Shown piece by piece: positions 7,612-15,727 of a stretch of DNA of 30,236 nt (the first letter of the stretch is position 1; each line of letters begins with the position of its first letter). The notes under the pieces were generated by a model. It saw only the letters and a list, made by a program, of their open reading frames with translations, had not been told where the DNA came from and did no database searches. Origin of the DNA: an uncultured Lachnospiraceae bacterium (lineage in GTDB: Bacteria > Bacillota > Clostridia > Lachnospirales > Lachnospiraceae). Position numbers and translations under genes: made by a program. Location: the NCBI GenBank assembly GCA_910584945.1, contig CAJUDY010000045.1:1-30236 (forward strand), written 5' to 3'.

Positions 7612-8367
7612 TTATGCTCCATCCATGATCTTTAATAACTCTGTCATGGAATCCACCGGAATCTGTCCGGGGGCGGACGCCGTCCCCGCAGAGGCGAAGG
7701 TCATAGCCGAGCCGGTAAGCCCTCCGCAGATCCGGCTTAAGAGTCCCATCTTTCCCATGGACATGGTGACCACAGGAATTCCAAGCGCCTGCTCCGCCCA
7801 AAGCGTCACTTCAAGAAGGTTCAGTACATCCTGACGTTCCACGGGCATCACCGCAAGCTTTGCCGCGTCCGCTCCCAATTCCTCCATCCGCCTGAGACGC
7901 CGACGCATCTCTTCCACCGGAGGGGTTTTTGCAAAGTCGTGATTCGAAGCAATCACCCGGGACCCCGCCCTTTGTACCGCGCCGATCAGTTCCCTGCTCT
8001 TTCTCTCGTCAAAAAAAACTTCCACATCCACCAGATCTGCACCCTGGGAAGCTGCTGTCTGGTTAAGCTGCGCGTAATCGTCAAAGGCGGCCGCCCCATT
8101 ACCGCCCTCCCCTTTTGTCCGGAAAGTAAAAAGGAGCGCCTTCTCTCCAAGCCGCTCCTTAAGCCCTTGAAGCGTCCTTTGCATCTTACCGGCCCGAAAC
8201 ACCTCTTCATAAAAATCCGCGCGCCATTCCACCAGATCCACGGGAAGCCCGGCGATCTCCTCTGCTTTCGCCCAGATCTTTTCTCTCTCTTTCTCCACGA
8301 TCGGGACACAGATTTTCGGCGCTCCCTGTCCGAAGATCTGCGTCCCAATCCGAAACCCTTTTTTCAT
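7612..8367 (-). CDS. aroD: 3-dehydroquinate dehydratase, type I
   Basis: A 251-residue class I dehydroquinase, converting 3-dehydroquinate to 3-dehydroshikimate through a Schiff base. The EWR motif is at 47-49, the catalytic His143 is in SNHDF, and the Schiff-base Lys170 is in AAKLAVMP. The C-terminal GQIPVDSM loop (substrate closure) is present. The gene follows aroE by 21 nt, giving two consecutive steps of the shikimate pathway in one transcript. Confidence 0.95.
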   Translation of the reverse strand: MKKGFRIGTQIFGQGAPKICVPIVEKEREKIWAKAEEIAGLPVDLVEWRADFYEEVFRAGKMQRTLQGLKERLGEKALLFTFRTKGEGGNGAAAFDDYAQLNQTAASQGADLVDVEVFFDERKSRELIGAVQRAGSRVIASNHDFAKTPPVEEMRRRLRRMEELGADAAKLAVMPVERQDVLNLLEVTLWAEQALGIPVVTMSMGKMGLLSRICGGLTGSAMTFASAGTASAPGQIPVDSMTELLKIMDGA

Positions 8368-8388
8368 AATCGCGATCCATTCCTTCTT

Positions 8389-9252
8389 TCATCCGGCGCG
8401 GAAATACTTTTCCTTTATCAACTCCGCGGGCATCTCTTTCCCGGTCCACAGTTCAAATGCGTACGCTCCCTGATACAGCAGCATATACATCCCGTTGAAC
8501 ACAGGGCATCCGGCCTCTTTTGCCATTCGAAGAAGCTTTGTCTCCCTGGGATTGTAGATCACATCCGACACAATCAGTCCCCCATGCAGAAAAGTCGAAT
8601 CCGGCACCAGGCAACCGTCCTCATGCGGACTCATGCCGACGGAGGAAGCGTTCACCAGAATCCGGCTCTCCTGGATGCTCTTCTTCATCTGCTCCCGGTC
8701 CTGCAGTTCGTACATCCGCACCTGACATTTTATCCGTCCATTGATCCGGTCCACCACTTCCTGTATGGCGTCCCAGGATTTTCCTTTTCTGGCCAGCAGA
8801 TCAATCTCTGACACGCCGTCCAGGGCCGCCTGAGAGATGATGGAGGCCGCCGCGCCTCCCGCTCCCAAAAGAGTCATCTTCTCTCCGATGATCTCATAAC
8901 CTGCGTCCCGAACCGCCGCCATATATCCTTTTCCGTCCGTATTGTATCCGGTAAGCACACCATCCTCCTGAACCACCGTATTGACCGCACCGATCAGCTG
9001 CGCTTCCGGAGAAAGCCGGTCCGCCCGCTCGTACATCAGCCTTTTATGAGGCATCGTACAGTTAAAGCCCCGGGCGTTCATAACCGTCAGGGCGTCCACT
9101 ACCTGGCAAAATCGCTCCGGCGCCACATCAAAAGCCAGATACACATAATCTAGTTTGTGATAAGCAAACGCCTCGTTGTGCATGGCGGGCGATATACTGT
9201 GCGCCACCGGGCTTCCCAGCAGGCAGATCAGTCCCGTATGTCCTGTAATCAT
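8389..9252 (-). CDS. aroE: Shikimate dehydrogenase
   Basis: A 287-residue NADP-dependent reductase of 3-dehydroshikimate. The N-terminal substrate domain has GSPVAHSISPAMHNEAF. The catalytic Lys is in NCTMPHKRLM, and NTDGKGYMAAV marks the domain join. The nucleotide loop is LLGAGGAAASI. The start at 9252 is chosen because GAGGAG precedes it and the family aligns from MITGHTGLICLLG; the open frame extends 16 codons further upstream without family similarity. It is co-oriented with aroD. Confidence 0.95.
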   Translation of the reverse strand: MITGHTGLICLLGSPVAHSISPAMHNEAFAYHKLDYVYLAFDVAPERFCQVVDALTVMNARGFNCTMPHKRLMYERADRLSPEAQLIGAVNTVVQEDGVLTGYNTDGKGYMAAVRDAGYEIIGEKMTLLGAGGAAASIISQAALDGVSEIDLLARKGKSWDAIQEVVDRINGRIKCQVRMYELQDREQMKKSIQESRILVNASSVGMSPHEDGCLVPDSTFLHGGLIVSDVIYNPRETKLLRMAKEAGCPVFNGMYMLLYQGAYAFELWTGKEMPAELIKEKYFRAG

Positions 9253-9317
9253 CTGTTTCACTCCTCTCCCGACGCATACAAACAAAGCTGTTGTCTCCAA
9301 CAGCCTTGTCCGGTTCT

Positions 9318-10478
9318 CTATCTGTTTTTCTGGAAAAACTGGGGAATCTTAATCTCCTGGGCTTCCACTGTGCTCTCCGGTGCCTTGAAGGTCTTAAGTC
9401 CCGGAAGCGGCTGTACCACCGGCTTCCTTGGCTCCGCTGGCTTTCCATACCCGGTCGTCTGTGCGGTCCCGGCGCCTGCAGGCTGCACCACCGTCGGCCG
9501 ATAGGAAGAGTAGGACGCTTTCCCTCCATTCTCCTGAAGGCCGGTGGCAATCACGGTAATGCTGACTTCATCGGAATTGCTTGCGTCGTACATGGCGCCA
9601 AAGATGACATTGGCCTCTTCGCCCACCTGCTCCTGCACGTAGCTTGCGGCTTCATTGGCGTCAATAAGGGAGATATCTCCGGAAACATTGATGATCACAT
9701 GGCTCGCACCGGAGATCGTCGTCTCCAGAAGCGGACTGGTAATCGCCTGCTTGACTGCCTCCAGGGCTTTGTCATCCCCTCTGGCCGTACCGATACCGAT
9801 ATGCGCGATCCCCTTGTCCGTCATGACCGTCTGCACATCCGCAAAGTCCAGATTGATCAGAGCCGGGAGATTGATCAGATCCGTAATTCCCTGTACCGCC
9901 TGCTGCAATACCTCATCCGCTTTTTTCAGAGCCTCAGGCATGGTCGTCCTGCGGTCCACAATTTCCAGAAGCTTATCGTTGGGAATCACGATCAGCGTGT
10001 CCACCGACGCTTTGAGCTTCTCGATGCCCATGAGCGCATTGTTCATCCGCTGCTTTGCCTCAAACCGAAAGGGTTTGGTCACTACACCCACCGTGAGGAT
10101 TCCCATCTCTTTCGCCGCTCTTGCCAGAACCGGTGTGGCGCCGGTTCCGGTTCCGCCGCCCATCCCGCAAGTCACAAAGACCATATCGGCTCCCTGGATC
10201 GCATCTTTCAATTCTTCAATGCTTTCTTCCGCTGCCTTTTCGCCGATCTCAGGCTTTGCGCCCGCTCCAAGCCCTTTGGTCAGCTTTTCCCCGATCTGAA
10301 TCGCCGTCGGGGCTTTACAGAGCTTCAGTGCCTGCTTGTCCGTGTTCACACCGATAAATTCCACTCCGCCAATCTGTTCTTCTACCATTCTATTTACAGC
10401 ATTATTACCTGCTCCGCCTACACCAATCACGATGATGCGGGCAGCTGCTTCAGTCTCATTCGTCATGATTTCCAACAA
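9318..10478 (-). CDS. ftsZ: Cell division GTPase FtsZ
   Basis: A 386-residue tubulin-like GTPase that forms the Z ring. Motifs in order are VIGVGGAGNNAVNRM, the tubulin signature GGGTGTGATPVLA, and the T7-loop segment NLDFADVQTVM. A variable Pro/Gly linker and the C-terminal partner peptide IPQFFQKNR close the protein. AAGGAGG is only 2 nt from the ATG at 10484, but 8 nt from a TTG at 10478 that gives the usual MLEI opening, so TTG is preferred; the ATG adds two residues. It is last in the minus-strand dcw series. Confidence 0.95.
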   Translation of the reverse strand: MLEIMTNETEAAARIIVIGVGGAGNNAVNRMVEEQIGGVEFIGVNTDKQALKLCKAPTAIQIGEKLTKGLGAGAKPEIGEKAAEESIEELKDAIQGADMVFVTCGMGGGTGTGATPVLARAAKEMGILTVGVVTKPFRFEAKQRMNNALMGIEKLKASVDTLIVIPNDKLLEIVDRRTTMPEALKKADEVLQQAVQGITDLINLPALINLDFADVQTVMTDKGIAHIGIGTARGDDKALEAVKQAITSPLLETTISGASHVIINVSGDISLIDANEAASYVQEQVGEEANVIFGAMYDASNSDEVSITVIATGLQENGGKASYSSYRPTVVQPAGAGTAQTTGYGKPAEPRKPVVQPLPGLKTFKAPESTVEAQEIKIPQFFQKNR

Positions 10479-10536
10479 GGTCATATCCTCCTTATAAACA
10501 AACACTCACCCACGCTTTTTGAAAGTTAACAAGTCT

Positions 10537-10565
10537 ATCATAGCTTCTTTTTTTCAAATGCGCAA
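10537..10565 (-). promoter_or_regulatory. Possible ftsZ promoter
   Basis: In the ftsQ-ftsZ gap the minus strand has TTGCGC (10565-10560), 17 nt, TATGAT (10542-10537). The -35 box is weak and the -10 box good. Confidence 0.35.
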
Positions 10566-10593
10566 CCTATTTTTCATTTTTTTCATGCTTTTT

Positions 10594-11337
10594 TTACTGC
10601 TGTTTATTGGCTTCCAGAGAAATATGCATGCTTTCCTCCGTATAATTTTTCATATCCAGTGTGCCGGACTTGTCCGCAAGATCAGGCTCCAGCTGTTTGA
10701 TCCTCGCAATTTTTTCTTCCAGATGATCGCCGGCGCCCAGAGAAATCCGTACCTCTTTCAGTTTCAGATTCAGTTCCCCTCCGCTGGCAAAGCGGATCTC
10801 GTCCAGATTCAAGTCGTACTTTTTCAAAAGCTGCGTGATGTCCAGAATCGTGTCAAAGATCTTCGGGTCTTCCACGTTCAGGGGCTGATACATGACAAGC
10901 TGATCAAAATACAGCCCACGGATCATGGGAACTCCTTCCATTTGTTCGTCGGAACTCTCCACCACCGTCCCATTTTTATCAAAGTAGACATTTCTCCCAA
11001 GATAGCGGACATAACCTACGATGCTTTTCTCATAGACCCGGATGCGGATGCTGTGGGGAGAATCAATCGTCACTTCAAAGTCATCCACAAACGGAATGAC
11101 CGGATGCTCTCCATATCTATAATGTAGATACAGGTACAGGGTATTTCTCTGATAACCGTCGCCCAGAACAAAGTCCACGATCTCCTGATTGCTGTAATAC
11201 TCATTTCCGGTGACGGTCACCTCTGTGATTCGAAATATTCCGCCAACAGCTAAAAGCAGTACTGCCGTCACCGCCAGTACTGCTGCCGACACCAGGATTC
11301 GCCTACGGATTTTCTTTTTTGTTTCCTGCTCCTGCAT
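10594..11337 (-). CDS. ftsQ: Cell division protein FtsQ/DivIB
   Basis: A 247-residue bitopic divisome protein that recruits FtsL/FtsB partners. It has a short basic cytoplasmic start (KKKIRRR), one transmembrane helix at about 14-33, and an extracytoplasmic POTRA domain starting FRITEVTVTGNEYYSNQEI. The beta/FtsQ-like domain follows, with IRIRVYEKSIVGYVRYLG. The start has GGAG and AGGA upstream and overlaps the end of murA by 35 nt, so translation is probably coupled. Confidence 0.9.
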   Translation of the reverse strand: MQEQETKKKIRRRILVSAAVLAVTAVLLLAVGGIFRITEVTVTGNEYYSNQEIVDFVLGDGYQRNTLYLYLHYRYGEHPVIPFVDDFEVTIDSPHSIRIRVYEKSIVGYVRYLGRNVYFDKNGTVVESSDEQMEGVPMIRGLYFDQLVMYQPLNVEDPKIFDTILDITQLLKKYDLNLDEIRFASGGELNLKLKEVRISLGAGDHLEEKIARIKQLEPDLADKSGTLDMKNYTEESMHISLEANKQQ

Positions 11338-12586
11338 TGATTTCCTTTACTCCAAGTTTTTTCAAATCTTCATTTATATTTTCGTAACCACGGCAGACAT
11401 ACTCCATCCCCCGGATGAAAGTCTCTCCTTCCGCCGCCAGAGCCGCCATGATGAGGGCCGCCCCGCCCCGCAGTTCTCTTGCCTCCACCGTCGCTCCATG
11501 CAGTCTGTCGTCCCCGTCAATCAGCGCAAAGGACTCTTCACTGGCAATCGACGCCCCCATCTTCCTGAGTTCCTCCACAATCTGAAAGCGGGCCTCGAAG
11601 ATCTTTTCCTCTATAAAGCTGATTCCCGACGCCGTGGACAGCGCTGCCATCAAAGCAGACTGCAGATCCGTGGGAAAACCCGGAAACGGCGCGGTCACCA
11701 CATAGGGAATGGCTTTTAACTGTTGATCCATACGCACATAGATCCAGTCTTCCTCCGCCTCCACCACTGCCCCCATCTGTCCTAGAAGCCCTGGAAGATT
11801 CCCCAAATGACTCAGAGGGACATGGAGAAGTCTCACTTCTCCCCGGGTCATGGCGGCTCCGAACAGATAAGTTCCTGCCACAATCCGGTCGGACGGCACG
11901 ATATACTCCGCCGCATGCAGCTTCTCCACTCCTTCTACGGTGATTACCGGCGTTCCTTCTCCCCGGATTTTCGCCCCCATCTTCCTTAAGAAGCACGCCA
12001 GTTCCACGATCTCCGGCTCCATGGCCGCCCCATGGATCACGGTAACCCCCTCTGCCAGCACCGCCGCCAGAAGGACATTCTCCGTCGCTCCCACGCTGGG
12101 AAAACCCAGATATACCGGGGCGCCGTGCAAAAGCGCTGCCTTTCCCAAAAGCGTGTGTTCCTGATGCTCGAAAACCGCCCCCAGCTGCTCCAGCCCTCGA
12201 AGATGCAGGTCGATCGGACGTTTTCCGATGGTGCAGCCCCCCGGATAGGGAATCTCAACCTGATGCATCCGTCCAAGGATGCTGCCCAGCAGCGTGACGG
12301 TGGACCGCATCTTACCCGCGCCGTTTCCGGACACCCGATAATTCCGGAGTTCTCTTGTATCTACGATCAGCATATGCCCTTCCCAGTAAGCTCTGCATCC
12401 GGCATCAATCAGAAGCTCCAGCATATGCTCCACATCTGAAATCTTGGGACAATGATGCAGGATGAAGATTCCTTTTCCCAGTACCGTTGCCGCCAGAATC
12501 GGCAGCGCTGCATTTTTTGAGCCTTGTATCAGTAATTCCCCATGCATTCTCTGAGGGCCTTTGATGTACAGTTCATTTCTGTCCAA
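11303..12586 (-). CDS. murA: UDP-N-acetylglucosamine 1-carboxyvinyltransferase
   Basis: A 427-residue EPSP-synthase-fold enzyme making the first committed peptidoglycan precursor from UDP-GlcNAc and phosphoenolpyruvate. The KN pair (GSKNAALPIL) and the catalytic cysteine loop PGGCTIGKRPIDLH (Cys118 with the start used here) are intact, so fosfomycin sensitivity would be expected by family. FPTDLQSALMA is the conserved C-terminal substrate segment. The start is placed at TTG 12586 because GGAGG is 8 nt upstream and the length fits. An ATG at 12622 is also in frame but overlaps a TATAAT box. Confidence 0.93.
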   Translation of the reverse strand: MDRNELYIKGPQRMHGELLIQGSKNAALPILAATVLGKGIFILHHCPKISDVEHMLELLIDAGCRAYWEGHMLIVDTRELRNYRVSGNGAGKMRSTVTLLGSILGRMHQVEIPYPGGCTIGKRPIDLHLRGLEQLGAVFEHQEHTLLGKAALLHGAPVYLGFPSVGATENVLLAAVLAEGVTVIHGAAMEPEIVELACFLRKMGAKIRGEGTPVITVEGVEKLHAAEYIVPSDRIVAGTYLFGAAMTRGEVRLLHVPLSHLGNLPGLLGQMGAVVEAEEDWIYVRMDQQLKAIPYVVTAPFPGFPTDLQSALMAALSTASGISFIEEKIFEARFQIVEELRKMGASIASEESFALIDGDDRLHGATVEARELRGGAALIMAALAAEGETFIRGMEYVCRGYENINEDLKKLGVKEINAGAGNKKENP

Positions 12587-12683
12587 ACCTTTTTCCTCCG
12601 AACCCGTTGCCAGGTCTGCCATTATATACCAATATATGCAGATGTCCGGTCAATGGTTACGGTTCACGTCGTTTATGGTAACG

Positions 12684-13787
12684 TCAGTGTTCCTTCTTTA
12701 ACTGTCTGGACACATTCAGAATCAATCCGATCTCCGACAGAAGAAACACCACAGAGGTTCCCCCATAGCTGATAAAGGGCAGCGTGATCCCCGTATTCGG
12801 TATAGTATTGGTCACCACCGCAATATTCAGAATGACCTGTATCATGATATGCCCCATCACCCCCGCGGCCAGAAGCGCTCCAAAAAGCTCCTGGATATGG
12901 GTGGCGATCACCATCAGCCGCCAGATCAGAAGGCCGAAGAGTAGAATTACAAGAAATGCCCCGGCAAGCCCAAGCTCCTCGCAGATAATCGAAAAGATCA
13001 TATCGTTCTGGGCTTCCGGCACAAAACCCAGCTTCTGCATACTTCCCCCAAGACCTACCCCAAAGATTCCGCCGGAACCGATGGCATAAAGCCCCTGCAT
13101 GGTCTGATAGCCCTTCTCGTACAACTCCGGATTCCGCCAGATCGCAAGGCGCTCCAGCCGGTAAGATTCGATGCTTAAGAAAATACCTACAAACCCCACG
13201 CCCAGCCCTCCAAGCCAGACAAAAGGCAGAAATCTGGGATTGGCAATAAAAATCAGGATCACCGCAATCCCCAGGATAATGATCGCCGTACTCAGGTTGT
13301 TGGTTCCCACAAGTCCCACAATGGGAAGTACCTGAAGAATCACAAAGAGCATATACCGCCAGGACTTCATATGAGATGCGTTCTTGCTGACAATGGAAGC
13401 CAGAAGCACCACCACTGCCAGCTTGGCAAACTCCGAAGGCTGAAAGGAAAGGGGCCCAAGAGACAGCCATCTTTTGGAACCGTTGTACTCATCTCCGATA
13501 AAAAGAACGGCAGTGGACAGAGCCAGGGATATCAGGTACCCAATCCCCGCAGCCGGACGCCACCTACGGTAATCCACCTGGGATACCAGATACATGGCCA
13601 TCAATCCGATGCTGGTGGCAAAAAACTGTTTTTTTAAATAATAAGCAGGGTCAGCGAACTTGACCCTGCCATTGTAGGCACTGGTACTGTAGAGCACGAC
13701 CAGTCCAAATACAACCAGAATCAGAACCAGGACCAGAAGCACATAGTCAACCGAATCTTTTGTATCTGTCTGTCTCCTGACTGCCAT
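12684..13787 (-). CDS. ftsW: FtsW/SpoVE-type lipid II glycosyltransferase (SEDS family)
   Basis: A 367-residue SEDS protein with about ten membrane helices; it polymerises lipid II with a partner class B PBP. Visible features are VLYSTSAYN in the first helix-loop, the conserved LSLGPLSFQPSEFAKL, the GxxQNDMIFSIICEELG region with the catalytic-loop acidic residues, and the closing LPFISYGGTSVV. The start at Met 13787 is chosen because homologues begin near it; the frame is open into mraY. The length equals SpoVE, so the name ftsW versus spoVE cannot be decided here. Confidence 0.9.
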   Translation of the reverse strand: MAVRRQTDTKDSVDYVLLVLVLILVVFGLVVLYSTSAYNGRVKFADPAYYLKKQFFATSIGLMAMYLVSQVDYRRWRPAAGIGYLISLALSTAVLFIGDEYNGSKRWLSLGPLSFQPSEFAKLAVVVLLASIVSKNASHMKSWRYMLFVILQVLPIVGLVGTNNLSTAIIILGIAVILIFIANPRFLPFVWLGGLGVGFVGIFLSIESYRLERLAIWRNPELYEKGYQTMQGLYAIGSGGIFGVGLGGSMQKLGFVPEAQNDMIFSIICEELGLAGAFLVILLFGLLIWRLMVIATHIQELFGALLAAGVMGHIMIQVILNIAVVTNTIPNTGITLPFISYGGTSVVFLLSEIGLILNVSRQLKKEH

Positions 13788-13857
13788 GCTGCGCCTTTCG
13801 GAATCCGGTTTTTCTTCTCTATATGATTCTATGCCGGTAATTCCATGATCAGAACAT

Positions 13858-14817
13858 CTAAATTCCTTCCAGGGCAATCAGGCAGCAAAGCGCGGTGACA
13901 ATGGAAAATACCGCCACTACCCTTGTCTCCGACCAGCCGCTTTTTTCAAAATGGTGGTGGATGGGCGCCATCTTAAAGAAACGTTTTCCATGGGTCGCTT
14001 TAAAGTAAGTCACCTGAATGATCACCGAGAGAACCTCCACCAGGTAGATCAGTCCCACGATCGGTATGAATAGAGGCAGGCGAAGCATATAGGCGGCAGA
14101 CAGCACAAAACCTCCAAGGGCCAGAGATCCGGTATCTCCCATGAACACACTGGCCGGATATACGTTAAACAGGAGAAATCCCAAGAGCCCTCCGGTCACC
14201 GCTCCGGTCACCGGCGCGATCCCGCTGCCGGTTCCGACAGCCACCACCGTGAAGAATACCGCCACCATCACCGTCACGCTGGAGGCAAGGCCGTCCAGAC
14301 CGTCCGTAAAGTTCGTGCCGTTCACGGTCCCGATGGCAGCCGCGAACAAAAGCGGTATGGAGAGCATGCCCAAATCCAAGTATTTTCCGCCGCTGAAAGG
14401 AATCAGCATCAGAAGATCCACATTGGAGACAGAAACCATATACCAGGCAAAGATCCCGGTCACGAGGATCTGCCCCGCCATCTTCTGGCCGGGCGTCAGA
14501 CCTTCTGAGCGCCGGAGTACTACCTTAATATAATCGTCCAAAAAACCGACAATCCCGAAACCAACGGTAACAAATAAGACCGGAATGATCTCCGGGGCCT
14601 CTTTCAGATAAAGAAGAGAGGTCACTATCACTCCCAGCAAAAAAATCAGACCGCCCATGGTCGGCGTTCCGTTTTTTTTCAGATGAGATTCCGGACCGTC
14701 ATCGCGCACGGTCTGCCCCACCTTTAATCTACGAAGGATCGGAATGATCACCGGCCCTGCTGCAGCGCTGATCAGAAAAGATACGATCACCGGAATCGCC
14801 ACACCAACTTCCATCAT
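13858..14817 (-). CDS. mraY: Phospho-N-acetylmuramoyl-pentapeptide transferase
   Basis: A 319-residue polytopic enzyme that makes lipid I from UDP-MurNAc-pentapeptide and undecaprenyl phosphate. Conserved features are GTPTMGGLIFL, the DDYIKV metal pair, NGTNFTDGLDGLA, GDTGSLALGG, and the MAPIHHHFEKSGWSE histidine motif. The start at 14817 has GGGGTG upstream and gives the usual length. Its own near-consensus promoter lies 35-63 nt upstream, which matters because the spoVD gene before it is broken by a prophage. Confidence 0.95.
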   Translation of the reverse strand: MMEVGVAIPVIVSFLISAAAGPVIIPILRRLKVGQTVRDDGPESHLKKNGTPTMGGLIFLLGVIVTSLLYLKEAPEIIPVLFVTVGFGIVGFLDDYIKVVLRRSEGLTPGQKMAGQILVTGIFAWYMVSVSNVDLLMLIPFSGGKYLDLGMLSIPLLFAAAIGTVNGTNFTDGLDGLASSVTVMVAVFFTVVAVGTGSGIAPVTGAVTGGLLGFLLFNVYPASVFMGDTGSLALGGFVLSAAYMLRLPLFIPIVGLIYLVEVLSVIIQVTYFKATHGKRFFKMAPIHHHFEKSGWSETRVVAVFSIVTALCCLIALEGI

Positions 14818-14851
14818 AACTTCACACCCCTTTACATGCTTATTCTTTTTG

Positions 14852-14880
14852 AGTATACGTCTTTTTTCCAGAATTATCAA
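14852..14880 (-). promoter_or_regulatory. Near-consensus promoter for mraY-ftsW-murA-ftsQ
   Basis: Minus strand TTGATA (14880-14875), exactly 17 nt, TATACT (14857-14852). It is placed to transcribe mraY and the following essential genes independently of spoVD. Confidence 0.65.
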
Positions 14881-14907
14881 CCATTTCAAAGATTTTTCAA
14901 TTCACTC

Positions 14908-14936
14908 TTGATTTTTTTTCTTTTCCGGTATATAAT
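14908..14936 (+). promoter_or_regulatory. Promoter of tRNA-Gly
   Basis: TTGATT (14908-14913), 17 nt, TATAAT (14931-14936). The tRNA begins 10 nt after the -10 box, as usual for stable RNA genes. Confidence 0.75.
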
Positions 14937-14946
14937 GACATTGTTT

Positions 14947-15017
14947 GCAGGATTAGTACATCGGTAGTATGTCAGCTTCCCAAGCTGAAGAGGCGGGTCC
15001 GACTCCCGTATCCTGCT
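14947..15017 (+). tRNA. tRNA-Gly (anticodon CCC)
   Basis: A cloverleaf can be drawn by eye. The acceptor stem is GCAGGAT with ATCCTGC. The anticodon stem TCAGC/GCTGA holds loop TTCCCAA with anticodon CCC. The T arm is GCGGG/CCCGT with loop TCCGACT. Discriminator T; the CCA is not encoded. A T-run of eight follows directly and may end transcription. It stands alone between mraY and the spoVD fragment, on the opposite strand to both. Confidence 0.9.
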
Positions 15018-15095
15018 TTTTTTCATGCCCTTTCTCTGTGTTTTTCAAAATTTTTTTAAAACCTGAAATAATTTTATTTACAAATTTTACAAATA

Positions 15096-15113
15096 ATGAT
15101 ACTCTTTTATCAT
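15096..15113. promoter_or_regulatory. Inverted repeat upstream of the small ORF, possible operator
   Basis: ATGATA and TATCAT form a perfect 6-bp inverted repeat separated by CTCTTT, 26 nt before the ORF at 15139. TTTACA elements lie just upstream, so the repeat overlaps a plausible promoter. It is reminiscent of metal-regulator boxes, but no family can be assigned. Confidence 0.3.
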
Positions 15114-15138
15114 CAGTTATAGAAGGAGGGCCCGGCGA

Positions 15139-15393
15139 ATGGCAAGAGGCATAAGAAAACCAGTAACTTACACCGGCAAAGCAGCAAAAATTCATGAAAA
15201 GGTACTCAAGCTGGAAGCGGATCTGAAAGCTGCAAAAGATGAATTGAAAGCTGCGTATAAAGAACAGTTGAAAGAAGAAAAGCTTGCAAAGCAAAAGGCA
15301 GAAAAAGAAAACAAAGAAAAATTATTAAAAGTGATCGAGGAGTCCGGCAAGTCGGCGGAAGAGATCATGGAACTTTTGAAAAACAATTCCTGA
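15139..15393 (+). CDS. Small charged helical protein, function unknown
   Basis: 84 residues, opening MARGIRKPV, then an almost continuous Lys/Glu/Ala-rich helix from about residue 20 to 70 that looks like a coiled coil. GGAGG is 9 nt upstream of the ATG. A perfect 11-bp hairpin follows the stop. I do not recognise a characterised family. The basic start and long helix would suit a nucleic-acid-associated or structural protein, but that is only inference. It sits in the accessory interval between mraY and spoVD. Confidence 0.65.
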   Translation: MARGIRKPVTYTGKAAKIHEKVLKLEADLKAAKDELKAAYKEQLKEEKLAKQKAEKENKEKLLKVIEESGKSAEEIMELLKNNS

Positions 15394-15405
15394 TTATGGA
15401 AATAT

Positions 15406-15445
15406 AAACAGGATGGTCGAGTTTTTATACTCTTCCATCCTGTTT
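15406..15445 (+). terminator. Hairpin terminator after the small ORF
   Basis: AAACAGGATGG (15406-15416) pairs perfectly with CCATCCTGTTT (15435-15445), an 11-bp stem 13 nt beyond the stop codon. The 3' side is only moderately T-rich. Confidence 0.6.
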
Positions 15446-15453
15446 GCTTATCA

Positions 15454-15690
15454 TTATTTCTTATTCCACACAAATATTTTTTTTGCATTTTTTCCTACCG
15501 TGTCCACATAGTATCCTCTGCACCAAAAATGTCGATTGCCATACTTGTATTTGAGATTCGCGTGTCTCTCAAATATCATCAGGGTACTTTTTCCTTTTAA
15601 GTACCCCACAAAATCTGACACACTCATCTTCGGCAGTATTTCCACCAGCATATGGACATGATCCAGACAGGGGAGGTTTTTTACACAACG
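15454..15690 (-). pseudogene. IS200/IS605-type TnpA (Y1 transposase) C-terminal remnant
   Basis: The readable frame gives LDHVHMLVEI, then KMSVSDFVGYLKGKSTLMIFER and RHFWCRGYYVDTVGKN. These are the second histidine-motif region and C-terminal part of small IS200-like Y1 transposases. The first half of the enzyme is missing: the similarity stops about 12 codons before the LDHVHM segment. No intact transposase remains, so the element is dead. It lies with the inverted-repeat hairpin at 15704-15727 that looks like its end. Confidence 0.75.
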
Positions 15691-15703
15691 CTAAAGCTAT
15701 TTC

Positions 15704-15727
15704 AACCACCCGCAGAGCAGGTGGTTT
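15704..15727. mobile_element. IS200/IS605 end hairpin
   Basis: AACCACC (15704-15710) pairs with GGTGGTT (15720-15726) around a short loop that adds a GC pair. Such imperfect subterminal hairpins are what Y1 transposases recognise at IS200/IS605 ends. The hairpin touches the stop codon of the spoVD fragment (15726-15728), showing that the element landed exactly at the gene's 3' end. Confidence 0.55.

Noticed and set aside
7939..8811. Plus-strand open frame of 290 codons opposite aroE/aroD
   Set aside because: Runs antisense across two intact shikimate genes without start signals; a shadow frame.
9655..10299. Long plus-strand open frame of 214 codons opposite ftsZ
   Set aside because: It is antisense to well-conserved ftsZ coding sequence, has no ribosome site, and its composition is that of a shadow frame.
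12598..12622. ATG 12622 as murA start
   Set aside because: It overlaps a TATAAT box and lacks a ribosome site, while TTG 12586 has GGAGG at the right distance and gives the family length.
15454..15651. Active IS200 transposase
   Set aside because: Only the C-terminal half is present, and the first conserved blocks are missing.
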